From positions 1 to 37,755 of the IMG/VR virus record IMGVR_UViG_3300042938_000135: DNA of 37,755 bases; one strand, given 5' to 3'. The first letter of the stretch is position 1, and every line of letters starts with the position of its first letter. The notes under the pieces are model-generated. The model saw nothing but the letters and a program-made list of their open reading frames with translations. It made no database searches and was not told the origin of the DNA. Of this stretch, positions 15,656-23,806 are shown piece after piece. The position numbers and the translations under genes are program-made. The DNA comes from a virus.

Positions 15656-16997
15656 TACAACCTTTACTTATTTAAGTGGGTTATTGACTGATGCCAATAA
15701 AATTACACAGCAGAGAGCGCAAAACTTACAGAATTTATCTGGGATACAGCGAGCTAATTCTATTGCTAATGCTGGGTATGCTGGTGGTTATAGACGATCA
15801 AACCAACCAACCCAAAAGTATACAGCATCTGAATCTGCTCAATTAAAAACATTAGCAGCTAATGCTGCTAATGTAAATATAAAAGTACCAGAAAATATAG
15901 TTGGTATGACCAGTATGCTTAGTCAAGAGTCAGTTAATAAACTTAAAAGTAGTTCTGACTTAACAAATAAAGTTGGTATGTATAATACATCTGTGTCTTT
16001 GTTTGGTCAAAATCCTAAAAATGTATCTAATAAAGATATGTTACGGAATCTTTTTGCAAATACTGCTAACACTAATTCATTAACTAATAAATTAAGTTTG
16101 TATAATACAAACCGTAATAAACAAGTATATAACCCAGTCACTAGAAACTTTCAATACGCTACAACCTTTAAACCATTATCAAAATCAGAGTTTGAAAAGT
16201 CTGTGTTTGGTGATAATATTACTAAGTCTAAATTTTCAGATGCTGAAAAGAATTTAATTAAAGCTTCTCAAAGTACAAAAGAATATCAAGCATTGTTTGC
16301 ACCATCACAAGAAGACCAAATTAAAGCAAGTAAGTCTGGTGCTATTGCTATTAATAGTAAAATGAACAACGCTAATTTCAGAGCCTATGTAAATTCAATA
16401 CAACAAAATAAAGAGTATGGTTCTAGTTTATTTAAAAACCAAGCTGAAGCAGCTCAAGCATTAGAAAGACAAACACTAACTAGTTCTGTATCTACTGGAT
16501 TATCTGATTTAGCTAAGAAAGAAAGTGAACTAATAGCTCAGCATATTAAGCAACCCTATTTATCTATGCTTGATACTACTAGTTATACAAACTATATCGC
16601 TGAGGCAAAAGCTAATGAAGAAAAACAAATAAAGAACTTACTGTTATATCAAGCAAAACCACAAGAAGTTAATATTAAAAAGGATGCTCAGAAGTTTGGA
16701 GACTTAGCTACTGGTGCTTATCAATCAGCCTATAATGAATTAGAAAAATCAATAGCTGCTGCCAAGACTTCTTATGATTCTTATGTACAAACTAAAAAGG
16801 CAACTAAGAGTGGATTTGAAGCTATTCTTGGTACTTTAGATTCTACTCCGACTACTGCATCGGCAGCACAACACTCGCTTGGTGATACTAATGCGGCAAC
16901 TAAAAGAAAAGAATTAATTAATCAACGCTTAGATAGAGTATCCCAGTTTACTGGAAGTTCTCAACCTACAGCACAATTCGTGGATAGACCACAATAA
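15648..16997 (+). CDS. Unknown protein upstream of portal, probable virion protein
   Basis: The product is 449 residues, with ATG 15648 inside the previous gene's end and AAAGAAAAG upstream. It is rich in Asn, Ser, Ala, Gln and Thr, mostly helical, without Cys or enzymatic motifs. Segments such as ITQQRAQNLQNLSGIQRANS and the C-terminal KRKELINQRLDRVSQF suggest long helices. It lies where T7 has genes 6.7-7.3 (virion and scaffold-associated proteins) before the portal. Because recognisable gp14-16 are absent, it is a candidate internal or ejection protein. That is inferred from position and composition only. Confidence 0.55.
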   Translation: MANTTFTYLSGLLTDANKITQQRAQNLQNLSGIQRANSIANAGYAGGYRRSNQPTQKYTASESAQLKTLAANAANVNIKVPENIVGMTSMLSQESVNKLKSSSDLTNKVGMYNTSVSLFGQNPKNVSNKDMLRNLFANTANTNSLTNKLSLYNTNRNKQVYNPVTRNFQYATTFKPLSKSEFEKSVFGDNITKSKFSDAEKNLIKASQSTKEYQALFAPSQEDQIKASKSGAIAINSKMNNANFRAYVNSIQQNKEYGSSLFKNQAEAAQALERQTLTSSVSTGLSDLAKKESELIAQHIKQPYLSMLDTTSYTNYIAEAKANEEKQIKNLLLYQAKPQEVNIKKDAQKFGDLATGAYQSAYNELEKSIAAAKTSYDSYVQTKKATKSGFEAILGTLDSTPTTASAAQHSLGDTNAATKRKELINQRLDRVSQFTGSSQPTAQFVDRPQ

Positions 16998-17007
16998 GGA
17001 GGATACT

Positions 17008-17355
17008 ATGGGTGGAGGACCGTCTATTTCTGGTGGTATGAGTAAGGCTGATTATGATGAGATGCTTACAAAGCAAGCAGACATTGCTAAAGAAGCTGAA
17101 GCAACACGCCAAGCTAATCTTATGAAGTATGAAGACCAGCGTAAGGCAAATGAAGCTGCTCAGTTACAGGCTTTAAAAGATACTGAGAAGGCAGCAATCA
17201 ACGCTAATCTTAATGCTGAAAGTGAAGTTGCTAAAGAGATTCAATCTCTTCAAGAAGATAAACCAGCACTAACAGCTGAAGAACTACAAAAACTACAAGC
17301 TGGTTTTGGTTCTCTGTATTCTGGTATGACTACATCACTTAAAACCCCAACATAA
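17008..17355 (+). CDS. Small helical protein, probable virion component
   Basis: A strong ribosome site, TAAGGAGGATACT, precedes ATG 17008. The 115 residues begin with a Gly/Ser-rich segment (MGGGPSISGGMSKADYDEML) and continue as an Ala/Glu/Gln/Lys-rich helix to about residue 80. The segment QADIAKEAEATRQANLMKYE strongly suggests a coiled coil. The C-terminus (LQKLQAGFGSLYSGMTTSL) is less charged. Composition recalls small internal virion proteins of podoviruses. No sequence family is recognised. Confidence 0.58.
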   Translation: MGGGPSISGGMSKADYDEMLTKQADIAKEAEATRQANLMKYEDQRKANEAAQLQALKDTEKAAINANLNAESEVAKEIQSLQEDKPALTAEELQKLQAGFGSLYSGMTTSLKTPT

Positions 17356-17371
17356 TAGTAGGTAATATAAT

Positions 17372-19003
17372 ATGCACGAACAAACACTTGCTGACAGGTT
17401 TAGATTATTCGATGGTAGGAGACAGACAAGAACTGATCTTGCTAGAAAGTGTGCTAGTTTAACCATACCATCTATCCTACCACCATCTGGATGGACTAGT
17501 GATACAGTACTACCACAACCATTCTCTTCAATTGCTAGTCGTGGTGTAACAGCTATGGCTAGTCGTATGTTATCTGCGCTTATGCCACTGAACGATTCTC
17601 CTTTCTTTCGGTTTGGTTTAAAGAATGGTGCAGAAGCTACCCCAGAAGTTAAAGGTTATTTAGAAACTTTATCCTACCAAGTATTTAATAAAGTTGTATC
17701 TCAGAACTTAAGAGAAACAATCTTTCAAGCACTACAAAATTTAATTATTTTGGGTGATGTCTTGGTTATTATGGATAATGATTTTTCTTTTAAGAATTTA
17801 AGAATTGATCAGTATGTCATTCAACGAAACATTCAAGGCAAGGTAATGGAAATTATCCATGTTGAGTATCAACCAACAGATACTGTTGATCAGTACGATG
17901 ATCGCAGTGATATTGGATTACAAACTAGAATGGGTTACAAAACAATCTATTGTCAATATTATCTAGATGAAGATAAAAAATTATGGCACTCAAAAAAAGA
18001 AGATACTGATGGTAATGTATTAGACGAAGGTGAGTACACAGTACTTCCACTGATTCCATTAAGATGGTATGGTATTACTGGTGAAAACTATGGTCGATCA
18101 CACTGCGAAGATATCTTAGGTGATCTTATTTCCCTAGAGAATTACACTCAGTCTCATATTGAGGGCATGGCAGCATCATCCACATTCTGGATTGGTGTTG
18201 ATCCTGCTGGTATGACTGAGTTAGATGATATTTCTTCTGCTAGTAATGGTACATTTATTCCAGCTAGACAAGCTGATATCTTTTGTATTAGCCCAGCACA
18301 AACTTTAAATCCACAAGTAGCATCTACTGCTAATGCAGTTGCTGAGATGCGCCGTGAGGTTGCTGATGCGTTTTTAATGACACGCTCTGCTATCCCATCG
18401 GGTGATAGAGTTACAGCCACAGCCATTCGTATGATTGGTTCTGAGCTTGAGACTGTATTAGGTGGTGCTTTCTCTGCTATTGCTAGAGATCTAATGGAAC
18501 CTATTATTAAAAGAACTATCTTTATCATGTTAAACAATGGTGATATGGATGAACGCATGTATGATCAGTTCTTTGATAAAGAAGGTACGCTACAGACTGA
18601 GATCATCACTGGTCTACAGGCTTTGTCACGGGATTCTGATCTTCAGAAGCTCATGCAAATGGGTGAGATGGTTCGTAACCTACCACCACAAGCATTGCAA
18701 ACATTTAAATGGGACTCATATGCTACTGCATTGATCTCATCACTTGGGTTTGACTCACGAATGTGGGTTAAATCTGCTGAAGAGGTTGCTCAAGAGCAAC
18801 AACAACAGCAACAACAAGCTATGCAAATGCAAATGCAACAGAAAGCTGGCGGTGCAGTTACTGATGGTGTTGTTAATACAGCAGCACAGGCAGCACAACA
18901 AGATATCCAACAGACTGGTGGTCAGAATGTTGGCGCAATGATGCAACAACTAGGTATTGATCCCTCACAATTAGGTATGGGTCAACAACAACAAGGTATG
19001 TGA
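17372..19003 (+). CDS. Portal protein (head-tail connector, T7 gp8-like)
   Basis: This 543-residue protein is close to T7 gp8 (536). The N-terminal region has LADRFRLFDGRRQTRTDLAR and a segment ending MASRMLSALMPLNDSPFF, the characteristic start of podoviral connectors. Later segments include IPLRWYGITGENYGRSHCED and SAIPSGDRVTATAIRMIGSE, both conserved family patterns. The C-terminus is a low-complexity Gln/Met stretch (EQQQQQQQAMQMQMQQ, about residues 473-490) and a Gly/Gln tail. Twelve copies should form the DNA gate at one capsid vertex. It lies before scaffold and capsid genes as in T7. The start is ATG 17372 behind a weak GTAGGTAATATA. Confidence 0.95.
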   Translation: MHEQTLADRFRLFDGRRQTRTDLARKCASLTIPSILPPSGWTSDTVLPQPFSSIASRGVTAMASRMLSALMPLNDSPFFRFGLKNGAEATPEVKGYLETLSYQVFNKVVSQNLRETIFQALQNLIILGDVLVIMDNDFSFKNLRIDQYVIQRNIQGKVMEIIHVEYQPTDTVDQYDDRSDIGLQTRMGYKTIYCQYYLDEDKKLWHSKKEDTDGNVLDEGEYTVLPLIPLRWYGITGENYGRSHCEDILGDLISLENYTQSHIEGMAASSTFWIGVDPAGMTELDDISSASNGTFIPARQADIFCISPAQTLNPQVASTANAVAEMRREVADAFLMTRSAIPSGDRVTATAIRMIGSELETVLGGAFSAIARDLMEPIIKRTIFIMLNNGDMDERMYDQFFDKEGTLQTEIITGLQALSRDSDLQKLMQMGEMVRNLPPQALQTFKWDSYATALISSLGFDSRMWVKSAEEVAQEQQQQQQQAMQMQMQQKAGGAVTDGVVNTAAQAAQQDIQQTGGQNVGAMMQQLGIDPSQLGMGQQQQGM

Positions 19004-19004
19004 T

Positions 19005-19301
19005 ATGAGAAAACCATTAAATAAAGCTAAGATGTCATGCAATAGCCCACAAAAATCTCCAAACCCAGCTAAGAAACGAGTTGTTAAGGCTTGTTCTAAT
19101 GGGACTGAAAAGATTATTCATTATGGTGCTACTGGTTATGGTAATAACTATTCGGCGGCTGCTAGAAAATCATTTAAAGCTAGACACAACTGTGCGACTG
19201 CTAAGGATAAGTTAACAGCAAAGTACTGGGCTTGTAAAGATCTTTGGGGTGGTCCAGGAAAATCTAAGACAAGTTGCCCTAAAAATAAAAGGTGTAAATA
19301 A
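19005..19301 (+). CDS. Small basic Cys-containing phage protein
   Basis: The product is 98 residues from ATG 19005, right after the portal stop, with no clear ribosome site other than GGTATGTGAT, so coupling is likely. It is strongly basic with five Cys. The central motif KSFKARHNCATAKDKLTAKY followed by WACK is a pattern I recognise from many phage proteins of unknown function encoded near portal or capsid genes. The N- and C-termini are Lys/Pro/Ser-rich. The Cys and His spacing could bind zinc, but this is not demonstrated. No specific role is assigned. Confidence 0.7.
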   Translation: MRKPLNKAKMSCNSPQKSPNPAKKRVVKACSNGTEKIIHYGATGYGNNYSAAARKSFKARHNCATAKDKLTAKYWACKDLWGGPGKSKTSCPKNKRCK

Positions 19302-19303
19302 TT

Positions 19304-19390
19304 ATGGCTAAATGTAAATGCTCTCACTCAAAAGACACTAAGAAGCAACCAGCAAAGACGGCTAAGTATGCGAAGAAAAAGAAAAAGTAA
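19304..19390 (+). CDS. Very small Lys-rich peptide, 28 residues
   Basis: ATG 19304 starts three bases after the previous stop. AAAGGTGTAAATAATT upstream gives a possible ribosome site. The peptide is MAKCKCSHSKDTKKQP followed by AKTAKYAKKKKK. The CxCxH start and Lys-rich tail repeat the composition of the protein just before it, suggesting a related small DNA-contacting or virion peptide. Its short length makes it uncertain. Confidence 0.45.
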   Translation: MAKCKCSHSKDTKKQPAKTAKYAKKKKK

Positions 19391-19484
19391 GTTTATTATT
19401 AACAACATTGACTTTATTAAGGCGTGTCGCAGAATGCGTATGCGTTATTCCAAACTATTAAAACGATTAAAGGACACACTATGA
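19368..19484 (+). CDS. Possible small basic peptide, 38 residues, overlapping both neighbours
   Basis: A frame from ATG 19368 to TGA 19484 encodes MRRKRKSKFIINNIDFIKAC followed by an Arg/Lys-rich helix ending LKRLKDTL. It overlaps the Lys-rich peptide gene by 23 bases and ends ATGA over the next start at 19481, the same coupling used elsewhere in this genome. No good ribosome site is visible. It would fill the otherwise empty 90-base gap, but it could be chance. Confidence 0.3.
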   Translation: MRRKRKSKFIINNIDFIKACRRMRMRYSKLLKRLKDTL

Positions 19485-20071
19485 TTAGAACATCAACATA
19501 TGCTACTCAGAAGTACGCTCTCAGCGATACTTATTTACTATCGCAAACAACTAATATTACTAGTGCTTCATTAAGTACTGCTCTTGAGGCACACTCTATT
19601 GCTACAGGAGCAATACCACAAACAACTGGTCATACAGTTATTCCATTAAATGGAAGTCCAAATATTAAATTTTCATTTTGGATTGATGTATTAACGGGAT
19701 CTATTCCAACTGGTTTATTAGTTAGGATTTCTGGTTGGAATAAAACAAGAGATAATAAGTATGTACCTTCTTTATTATATTATGGTACAATTACTGGAAG
19801 TGGAACACAGTCATCAACAATTAATGGTGTAGCTTTATATCCAGCAACAACTTTACTTCCTAGTGTTACAGTGGGAGCTTCATTTCAACCAGTATTAACT
19901 GGAGCAACAGCAACAGTAACTACTATTCCATATATGTATATTCCAGGAGGTGGAACTACGGGTGCGTCTTTAATTCTTAATACATTTGGATTTACCCATG
20001 TTGAAGTAGAGTTTGCTGCATCAACTGCTCTTACTGGAAAAAACTACAATGCCTATGTTACTGAATATTAA
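19481..20071 (+). CDS. Unknown beta-rich protein between portal and scaffold, 196 residues
   Basis: ATG 19481 follows AAAGGACACACT. An upstream GTG at 19424 in frame is less likely. The sequence is rich in Thr, Ser, Gly and Ile with almost no charge clusters and no Cys. Segments such as KFSFWIDVLTGSIPTGLLVR and GFTHVEVEFAASTALTG suggest a beta-sandwich. Position within the head gene cluster and composition suggest a virion surface or decoration protein. It shares character but no obvious sequence identity with the next gene. No family is recognised. Confidence 0.6.
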   Translation: MIRTSTYATQKYALSDTYLLSQTTNITSASLSTALEAHSIATGAIPQTTGHTVIPLNGSPNIKFSFWIDVLTGSIPTGLLVRISGWNKTRDNKYVPSLLYYGTITGSGTQSSTINGVALYPATTLLPSVTVGASFQPVLTGATATVTTIPYMYIPGGGTTGASLILNTFGFTHVEVEFAASTALTGKNYNAYVTEY

Positions 20072-20082
20072 GGAGTTGCTAA

Positions 20083-20610
20083 ATGTCTAATGTATTTACA
20101 GCATCTGTTAATAATCAGAAACAATTTATATTACCAGTAACTAATCTATTACCACAAGGTGGTACTGTTTTAGCTAATACTGGAACAGCACAATCATGGA
20201 CACAAATAATAATTCCAGATGCAATTAAGAATAATAATTATGATTATATTTCTTTTTCAAGTACAAGTTCTACTGCAACAGGTGATTCATCTATTTGTGT
20301 AGTTAATATTGAGTATTTATTACCATCGGGTATGGCAACTGTTTTATCAGTATTGCCATCTGGTTCAGATATTACATTGGTTGGTGGTAGATACAAAGTA
20401 GAAATTAGACCACAAAATGGTCAGTTGCTACCAATAGATATTAAATGTTTATATGCCATTTCTCCACCAGCATCTGGATATTCTTCATATGCACAAGTTA
20501 CTAATATTACTTTATGGAAAACATTCTTCACTAGTGATACTACAAATAGCAGTACATTTATAAAAGATGACTTGCTTTATCAAGGCGTTAATTTAAATGT
20601 TGCGCCATAA
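20083..20610 (+). CDS. Unknown beta-rich protein between portal and scaffold, 175 residues
   Basis: TAAGGAGTTGCTAA precedes ATG 20083. The protein is Ser/Thr/Ile/Leu-rich and beta-patterned, with segments AQSWTQIIIPDAIKNNNYDY and GGRYKVEIRPQNGQLLPIDI. Its neighbour upstream has the same style and its neighbour downstream is the scaffold, so both look like an accessory structural insertion in the T7 head cluster. A decoration or fibre-like role is inferred only from this. No motif is recognised. Confidence 0.6.
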   Translation: MSNVFTASVNNQKQFILPVTNLLPQGGTVLANTGTAQSWTQIIIPDAIKNNNYDYISFSSTSSTATGDSSICVVNIEYLLPSGMATVLSVLPSGSDITLVGGRYKVEIRPQNGQLLPIDIKCLYAISPPASGYSSYAQVTNITLWKTFFTSDTTNSSTFIKDDLLYQGVNLNVAP

Positions 20611-20630
20611 CCTTAAGGAGATACTTTACA

Positions 20631-21593
20631 ATGATTGATGAAACGAATGAGACTCAGACTTTTGAATATCAACAACCAGTTCCAACGAGCGAGGCTGATA
20701 TTCAAGTACGACAAACTGAACAATCTCCAACTAGTACCCCAGATGCAATGCAAGTTGCTAGGGAACACCAAGCGTTTGAGGCGTATGTTAAGAATCAGGG
20801 CTTAGAAATCCCTAGTAATTTTAAAGATACTTCAGCTTGGTTTAATTCTTTAAAGAATGCTCAAGGAGAGTATACTAAAGCTAGACAAGAACTTTCTGAG
20901 CTTAAAAAAACATATGGTAAAACAGAAGGTGGGGCTAATCCAGCCTTTATCCCAGAACCTACACCAGAAGTTGTTGCTATTACTAAGGTTCCAGAAGAAT
21001 TGCGTATTCCTAATACGCCACCAGAAGCTGCTAAGACCGAAGTACCAGCTACTGAACCTAAGTTTAATGATGCTGATTGGTCTAAATGGTCTATGGAAGT
21101 TGCTGTTAGTAATGACTTATCCGCAGAAACTAAAGCAGAGATTAAGACTAAGACTGGATTCTCTGATAAAATGATTGGTGATTACATGGAAGGTCAGAAG
21201 GCACGATCAAGAGAAGCCTTTGGTAAAGCTGCTGAGATTGTTGGCAGTAAAGATAAGTTACATCAGATCTTTTCATGGGCTGCTAAAACTATGTCTGTTC
21301 AAGAGCAAGCTGAGATTAATGCTACGCTTGCTAGTCCAAGTTGGGAAGTTGCCCTACTTGGTCTTTCCACTAAGTATGATCGTACTAGTGGTACGACAGC
21401 TAAGAATAAAGAAATGGCTACAAATAAAACACAACTAGCTGGTTCCCAAACTGAACAAGGAACAGCTGGATACAAAACAAAGCGTGAGTTCTATGCAGAT
21501 AGAGGAAACCCAAGGTACAATTCTGAACCTAAGTTTCGTTTAGCTGTAGAACAACGAATGCTAAAGACGGATTTTAATCGTCTACAAAACTAA
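20631..21593 (+). CDS. Capsid assembly scaffolding protein (T7 gp9-like)
   Basis: The product is 320 residues with TTAAGGAGATACTTTACA before ATG 20631. It is acidic and helical, starting MIDETNETQTFEYQQP, then Pro/Glu/Thr-rich disordered stretches (about 105-145) and a charged C-terminal helical region ending RLAVEQRMLKTDFNRLQN. Placement directly before the major capsid gene, length near T7 gp9 (307) and composition are those of podoviral scaffolds, which direct capsid assembly and then leave. Sequence motifs are weak in this family, so context carries much of the call. Confidence 0.85.
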   Translation: MIDETNETQTFEYQQPVPTSEADIQVRQTEQSPTSTPDAMQVAREHQAFEAYVKNQGLEIPSNFKDTSAWFNSLKNAQGEYTKARQELSELKKTYGKTEGGANPAFIPEPTPEVVAITKVPEELRIPNTPPEAAKTEVPATEPKFNDADWSKWSMEVAVSNDLSAETKAEIKTKTGFSDKMIGDYMEGQKARSREAFGKAAEIVGSKDKLHQIFSWAAKTMSVQEQAEINATLASPSWEVALLGLSTKYDRTSGTTAKNKEMATNKTQLAGSQTEQGTAGYKTKREFYADRGNPRYNSEPKFRLAVEQRMLKTDFNRLQN

Positions 21594-21774
21594 GTTGATC
21601 TAATAAATACAAACCCCCTACCTCGGTAGTAATGGGTGGTATAGTTAGTGAGACAACACAAGAAGACTCCTTTGGAACAATCTAATATTGTGTGTAGTTT
21701 CTATCGTTTACTTTTTTAATGTTACTACACTTTTCAAAAAGATTGAGACATCTCAATCTATAGGAGATACTACT
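21594..21774 (+). promoter_or_regulatory. 181-base leader of the major capsid gene
   Basis: No gene is convincing here. The segment holds a small hairpin CTACC/GGTAG (about 21617-21628), an imperfect ACAAT/ATTGT pairing near 21677-21692, and a perfect 9-bp hairpin just before the ribosome site. The T7 equivalent carries the strongest late promoter. The GTTGGGGCTANAGATA motif is not present, and the closest promoter-like text is TAATGGGTGGTATAGTTAG near 21630. The late promoter therefore remains unidentified. Confidence 0.4.
21740..21759 (+). promoter_or_regulatory. Perfect hairpin before the capsid ribosome site
   Basis: AGATTGAGA pairs with TCTCAATCT, nine base pairs with CA between them (in practice 7 bp around a tetraloop or larger). 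ATAGGAGATACTACT and ATG 21775 follow. Its position parallels the hairpin before the RNA polymerase gene. Likely roles are message stabilisation or RNase III processing. The inverted repeat is seen directly; the role is inferred. Confidence 0.6.
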
Positions 21775-23070
21775 ATGGCTTTTCCAGTTGATGCTGCTAT
21801 GGGTGCTGGCAATTTTGCTCCAGCACGAACCGCTGTTGGTGATATGACTGCTGGTGGTGTGACAGGGTTGAATAAACTCTGGCTGCCGCTGTGGAGCGGG
21901 GAGGTTATTCATGCTTACGATCAATTTAATTTGTTTGAAAGCTTGATTACAAATAAGCCACTTAGCGGTGGTGTATCGTATGACTTCCCAATTACTGGTA
22001 CTGTTGCTTTGAATGAATCTTGGGATGCGGGTGAAGAGTTGGCTGGTGGAACATCAGCAACGAACACCTTCAAGGTTACTTTAGATAAGCGACCTATGGC
22101 TGCTCATTTTGAAACCGATAATATTGATGCGTTGATTACGCAATGGGATTATCGTTCGGAGCTTGCTCGTCAAGCTGGTATGCGTTTGGCTAATACTAGA
22201 GATCGACAATTAGCAGAATCAATTTGTGTTGCTGCTATTTTGAGTCCACTTGGTTTCAATCACACTGCTGGTACTGGTAGTACGACTGATCCTAGAGGAT
22301 TAACTCAAGCTAATTTCCCACCTCCAGCTGTTGTTTCTACAGTTAATACTGGTGCAAACCAAGCTTCGGTAACCGCTACGACTGAAGCAGCTGCTCTTGG
22401 TATTCTTCAAGCAATTGAAGATTACTTTGTATTTATGCAACAGAATGATTACCCATGCATGAATGTAGTTTGCTGTGTTACTCCAAAAACTTTCCAAGTT
22501 ATTCGTAGTCTTGGTTTGGCTAGAGCGGGTGATACTACTGTTACTACTGCTGGTGGTAATTTCACTAAGTTACCAATGTTTGCTGGTTCTAGTGAGTACG
22601 GTGGTCTTGGTGCGCCATACAGTGTTGGTCTTAATGCAATGACCGACAGTCTTGAGTATATGGGTTGCAGAATTATTAAGAGTAACCATCTTCCTGGTGG
22701 TCAAGATTATTCTGCTTCTCCAATTGGTTCAAGCAAGTACAATCTCAAGTGGTCAACTGGTCCAGATATCTTTGGAGTAATCTTCCAACAAGAAGCTGTG
22801 GCTGGTTTGTCATTGATGGGTATGAAGGTTGACTCCGTACAAGATGTTCGTCGTAACACGCAATTCACAGTTGCGTCTATGATGAAGGGTACTGGTGTTC
22901 TTCGCCCAGAGTTGTGCCAATTGCTGATTGGTTTGAACTCAGTTACAACGGTTGATACTACTGCTGAAGTTGATACTCGATATGAGGTCAATGCAATTAT
23001 TAATACTGCATCTAGTTCAAATCTTGCAAACGGTTTCAATGCCGAGTACGCTGCTACGAGTACTTATTGA
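21775..23070 (+). CDS. Major capsid protein (T7 gp10-like)
   Basis: The product is 431 residues from ATG 21775, preceded by TAGGAGATACTACT. The longer in-frame extension to 21688 would translate the hairpin leader as hydrophobic residues (MCVVSIVYFF) and is rejected. The protein has the podoviral HK97-fold capsid pattern: GVTGLNKLWLPLWSGEVIHA near the start, then FNLFESLITNKPLSGG, GEELAGG and RPMAAHFETDNIDAL. The length is between T7 gp10A (345) and larger marine podovirus capsid proteins. It is followed by the strongest terminator-like hairpin of the window, as T7 gene 10 is. No frameshift product is evident. Confidence 0.95.
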   Translation: MAFPVDAAMGAGNFAPARTAVGDMTAGGVTGLNKLWLPLWSGEVIHAYDQFNLFESLITNKPLSGGVSYDFPITGTVALNESWDAGEELAGGTSATNTFKVTLDKRPMAAHFETDNIDALITQWDYRSELARQAGMRLANTRDRQLAESICVAAILSPLGFNHTAGTGSTTDPRGLTQANFPPPAVVSTVNTGANQASVTATTEAAALGILQAIEDYFVFMQQNDYPCMNVVCCVTPKTFQVIRSLGLARAGDTTVTTAGGNFTKLPMFAGSSEYGGLGAPYSVGLNAMTDSLEYMGCRIIKSNHLPGGQDYSASPIGSSKYNLKWSTGPDIFGVIFQQEAVAGLSLMGMKVDSVQDVRRNTQFTVASMMKGTGVLRPELCQLLIGLNSVTTVDTTAEVDTRYEVNAIINTASSSNLANGFNAEYAATSTY

Positions 23071-23090
23071 GTTGTTTAATTAGTGTTTAA

Positions 23091-23127
23091 CCCCCAGTCC
23101 CTTAAGTGGGGCTGGGGGATTTCTTAC
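23091..23127 (+). terminator. Terminator-like hairpin after the capsid gene
   Basis: CCCCCAGTCCC (23091-23101) pairs with GGGGCTGGGGG (23108-23118), 11 bp with one T-G wobble around TTAAGT, followed by ATTTCTT. It matches the place of T7 T-phi between gene 10 and gene 11. The short T tract suggests partial termination, so capsid message would exceed tail gene message. Confidence 0.82.
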
Positions 23128-23146
23128 AAAGAAGGAGGATGCTACT

Positions 23147-23806
23147 ATGGGTTTTATAACAAAGTTACAGGCTGTCAATCAAATGTTATTAGCTGCTGGG
23201 GAATCTATAGTATCAGACCTACTTGATAGTTCTGGTATTGATACTGGAGTTGCTCTTGTTATTTTAGAGCAAGCTAGTTTAGATTTCCAAATGAGAGGTC
23301 TTGCTAATAATAAAATTACTAAGAAATTTAATCCAGATTCTAATGGTAAAATCATATTCTCAACTGAAGACTCAGATGAAGAGGGAATGATCTCAGCTGA
23401 TCTATTATCCACACATCTTAATACTGATGGTAATGTTATTGTTGCTAAACTATACAACGACAACCCAACACGACTATATAACTATACAGATGATACTGAT
23501 ATCTGGAGTACTGCTGATTACTATGTAGAAGTAATTAGAAAACTTAAATGGGAACATTTGGATACCACAGCACAAAGAGCAATTCTTGCGTCTGGTGTTA
23601 GAGGATATCAAATTGTTACTCAGGGTGATGAGTCGGCTGATAGATTCCTAGAATCATATGAGTTTATGTATCATCTTAAGGGTAGAGCAGCTGACATTAA
23701 CAGCAAGAAAAGAAACATCTTTAAAACTGGTGATCTTAATGTTCGTGATGCTGCGTTCCGCAATCCATATGTTAATCCAATCTTTAAATATAGAGGTAAG
23801 GCGTAA
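23147..23806 (+). CDS. Tail tubular protein A (T7 gp11-like)
   Basis: The product is 219 residues with GAAGGAGGATGCTACT before ATG 23147. The start region LQAVNQMLLAAGESIVSDL and then LEQASLDFQMRGLANN is the typical beginning of podoviral tail tubular A. Mid-region YYVEVIRKLKWEHLDTTAQR and the C-terminal NVRDAAFRNPYVNPIFKYRG also fit. The protein forms the ring joining portal to nozzle. The length is near T7 gp11 (196). Its stop overlaps the start of tail tubular B (TAATG). Confidence 0.93.
   Translation: MGFITKLQAVNQMLLAAGESIVSDLLDSSGIDTGVALVILEQASLDFQMRGLANNKITKKFNPDSNGKIIFSTEDSDEEGMISADLLSTHLNTDGNVIVAKLYNDNPTRLYNYTDDTDIWSTADYYVEVIRKLKWEHLDTTAQRAILASGVRGYQIVTQGDESADRFLESYEFMYHLKGRAADINSKKRNIFKTGDLNVRDAAFRNPYVNPIFKYRGKA

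Noticed and set aside
18790-18845. CAA/CAG repeat tract as a regulatory repeat
   Set aside because: It is in frame and encodes the Gln/Met-rich portal tail, a common low-complexity region.
21688-21774. N-terminal extension of the capsid gene starting MCVVSIVYFF
   Set aside because: It would translate the leader hairpin and has no ribosome site; ATG 21775 has a strong one.
23020-23090. Frameshifted longer capsid form as in T7 10B
   Set aside because: There is no slippery sequence or continued frame, only the stop and then a terminator.
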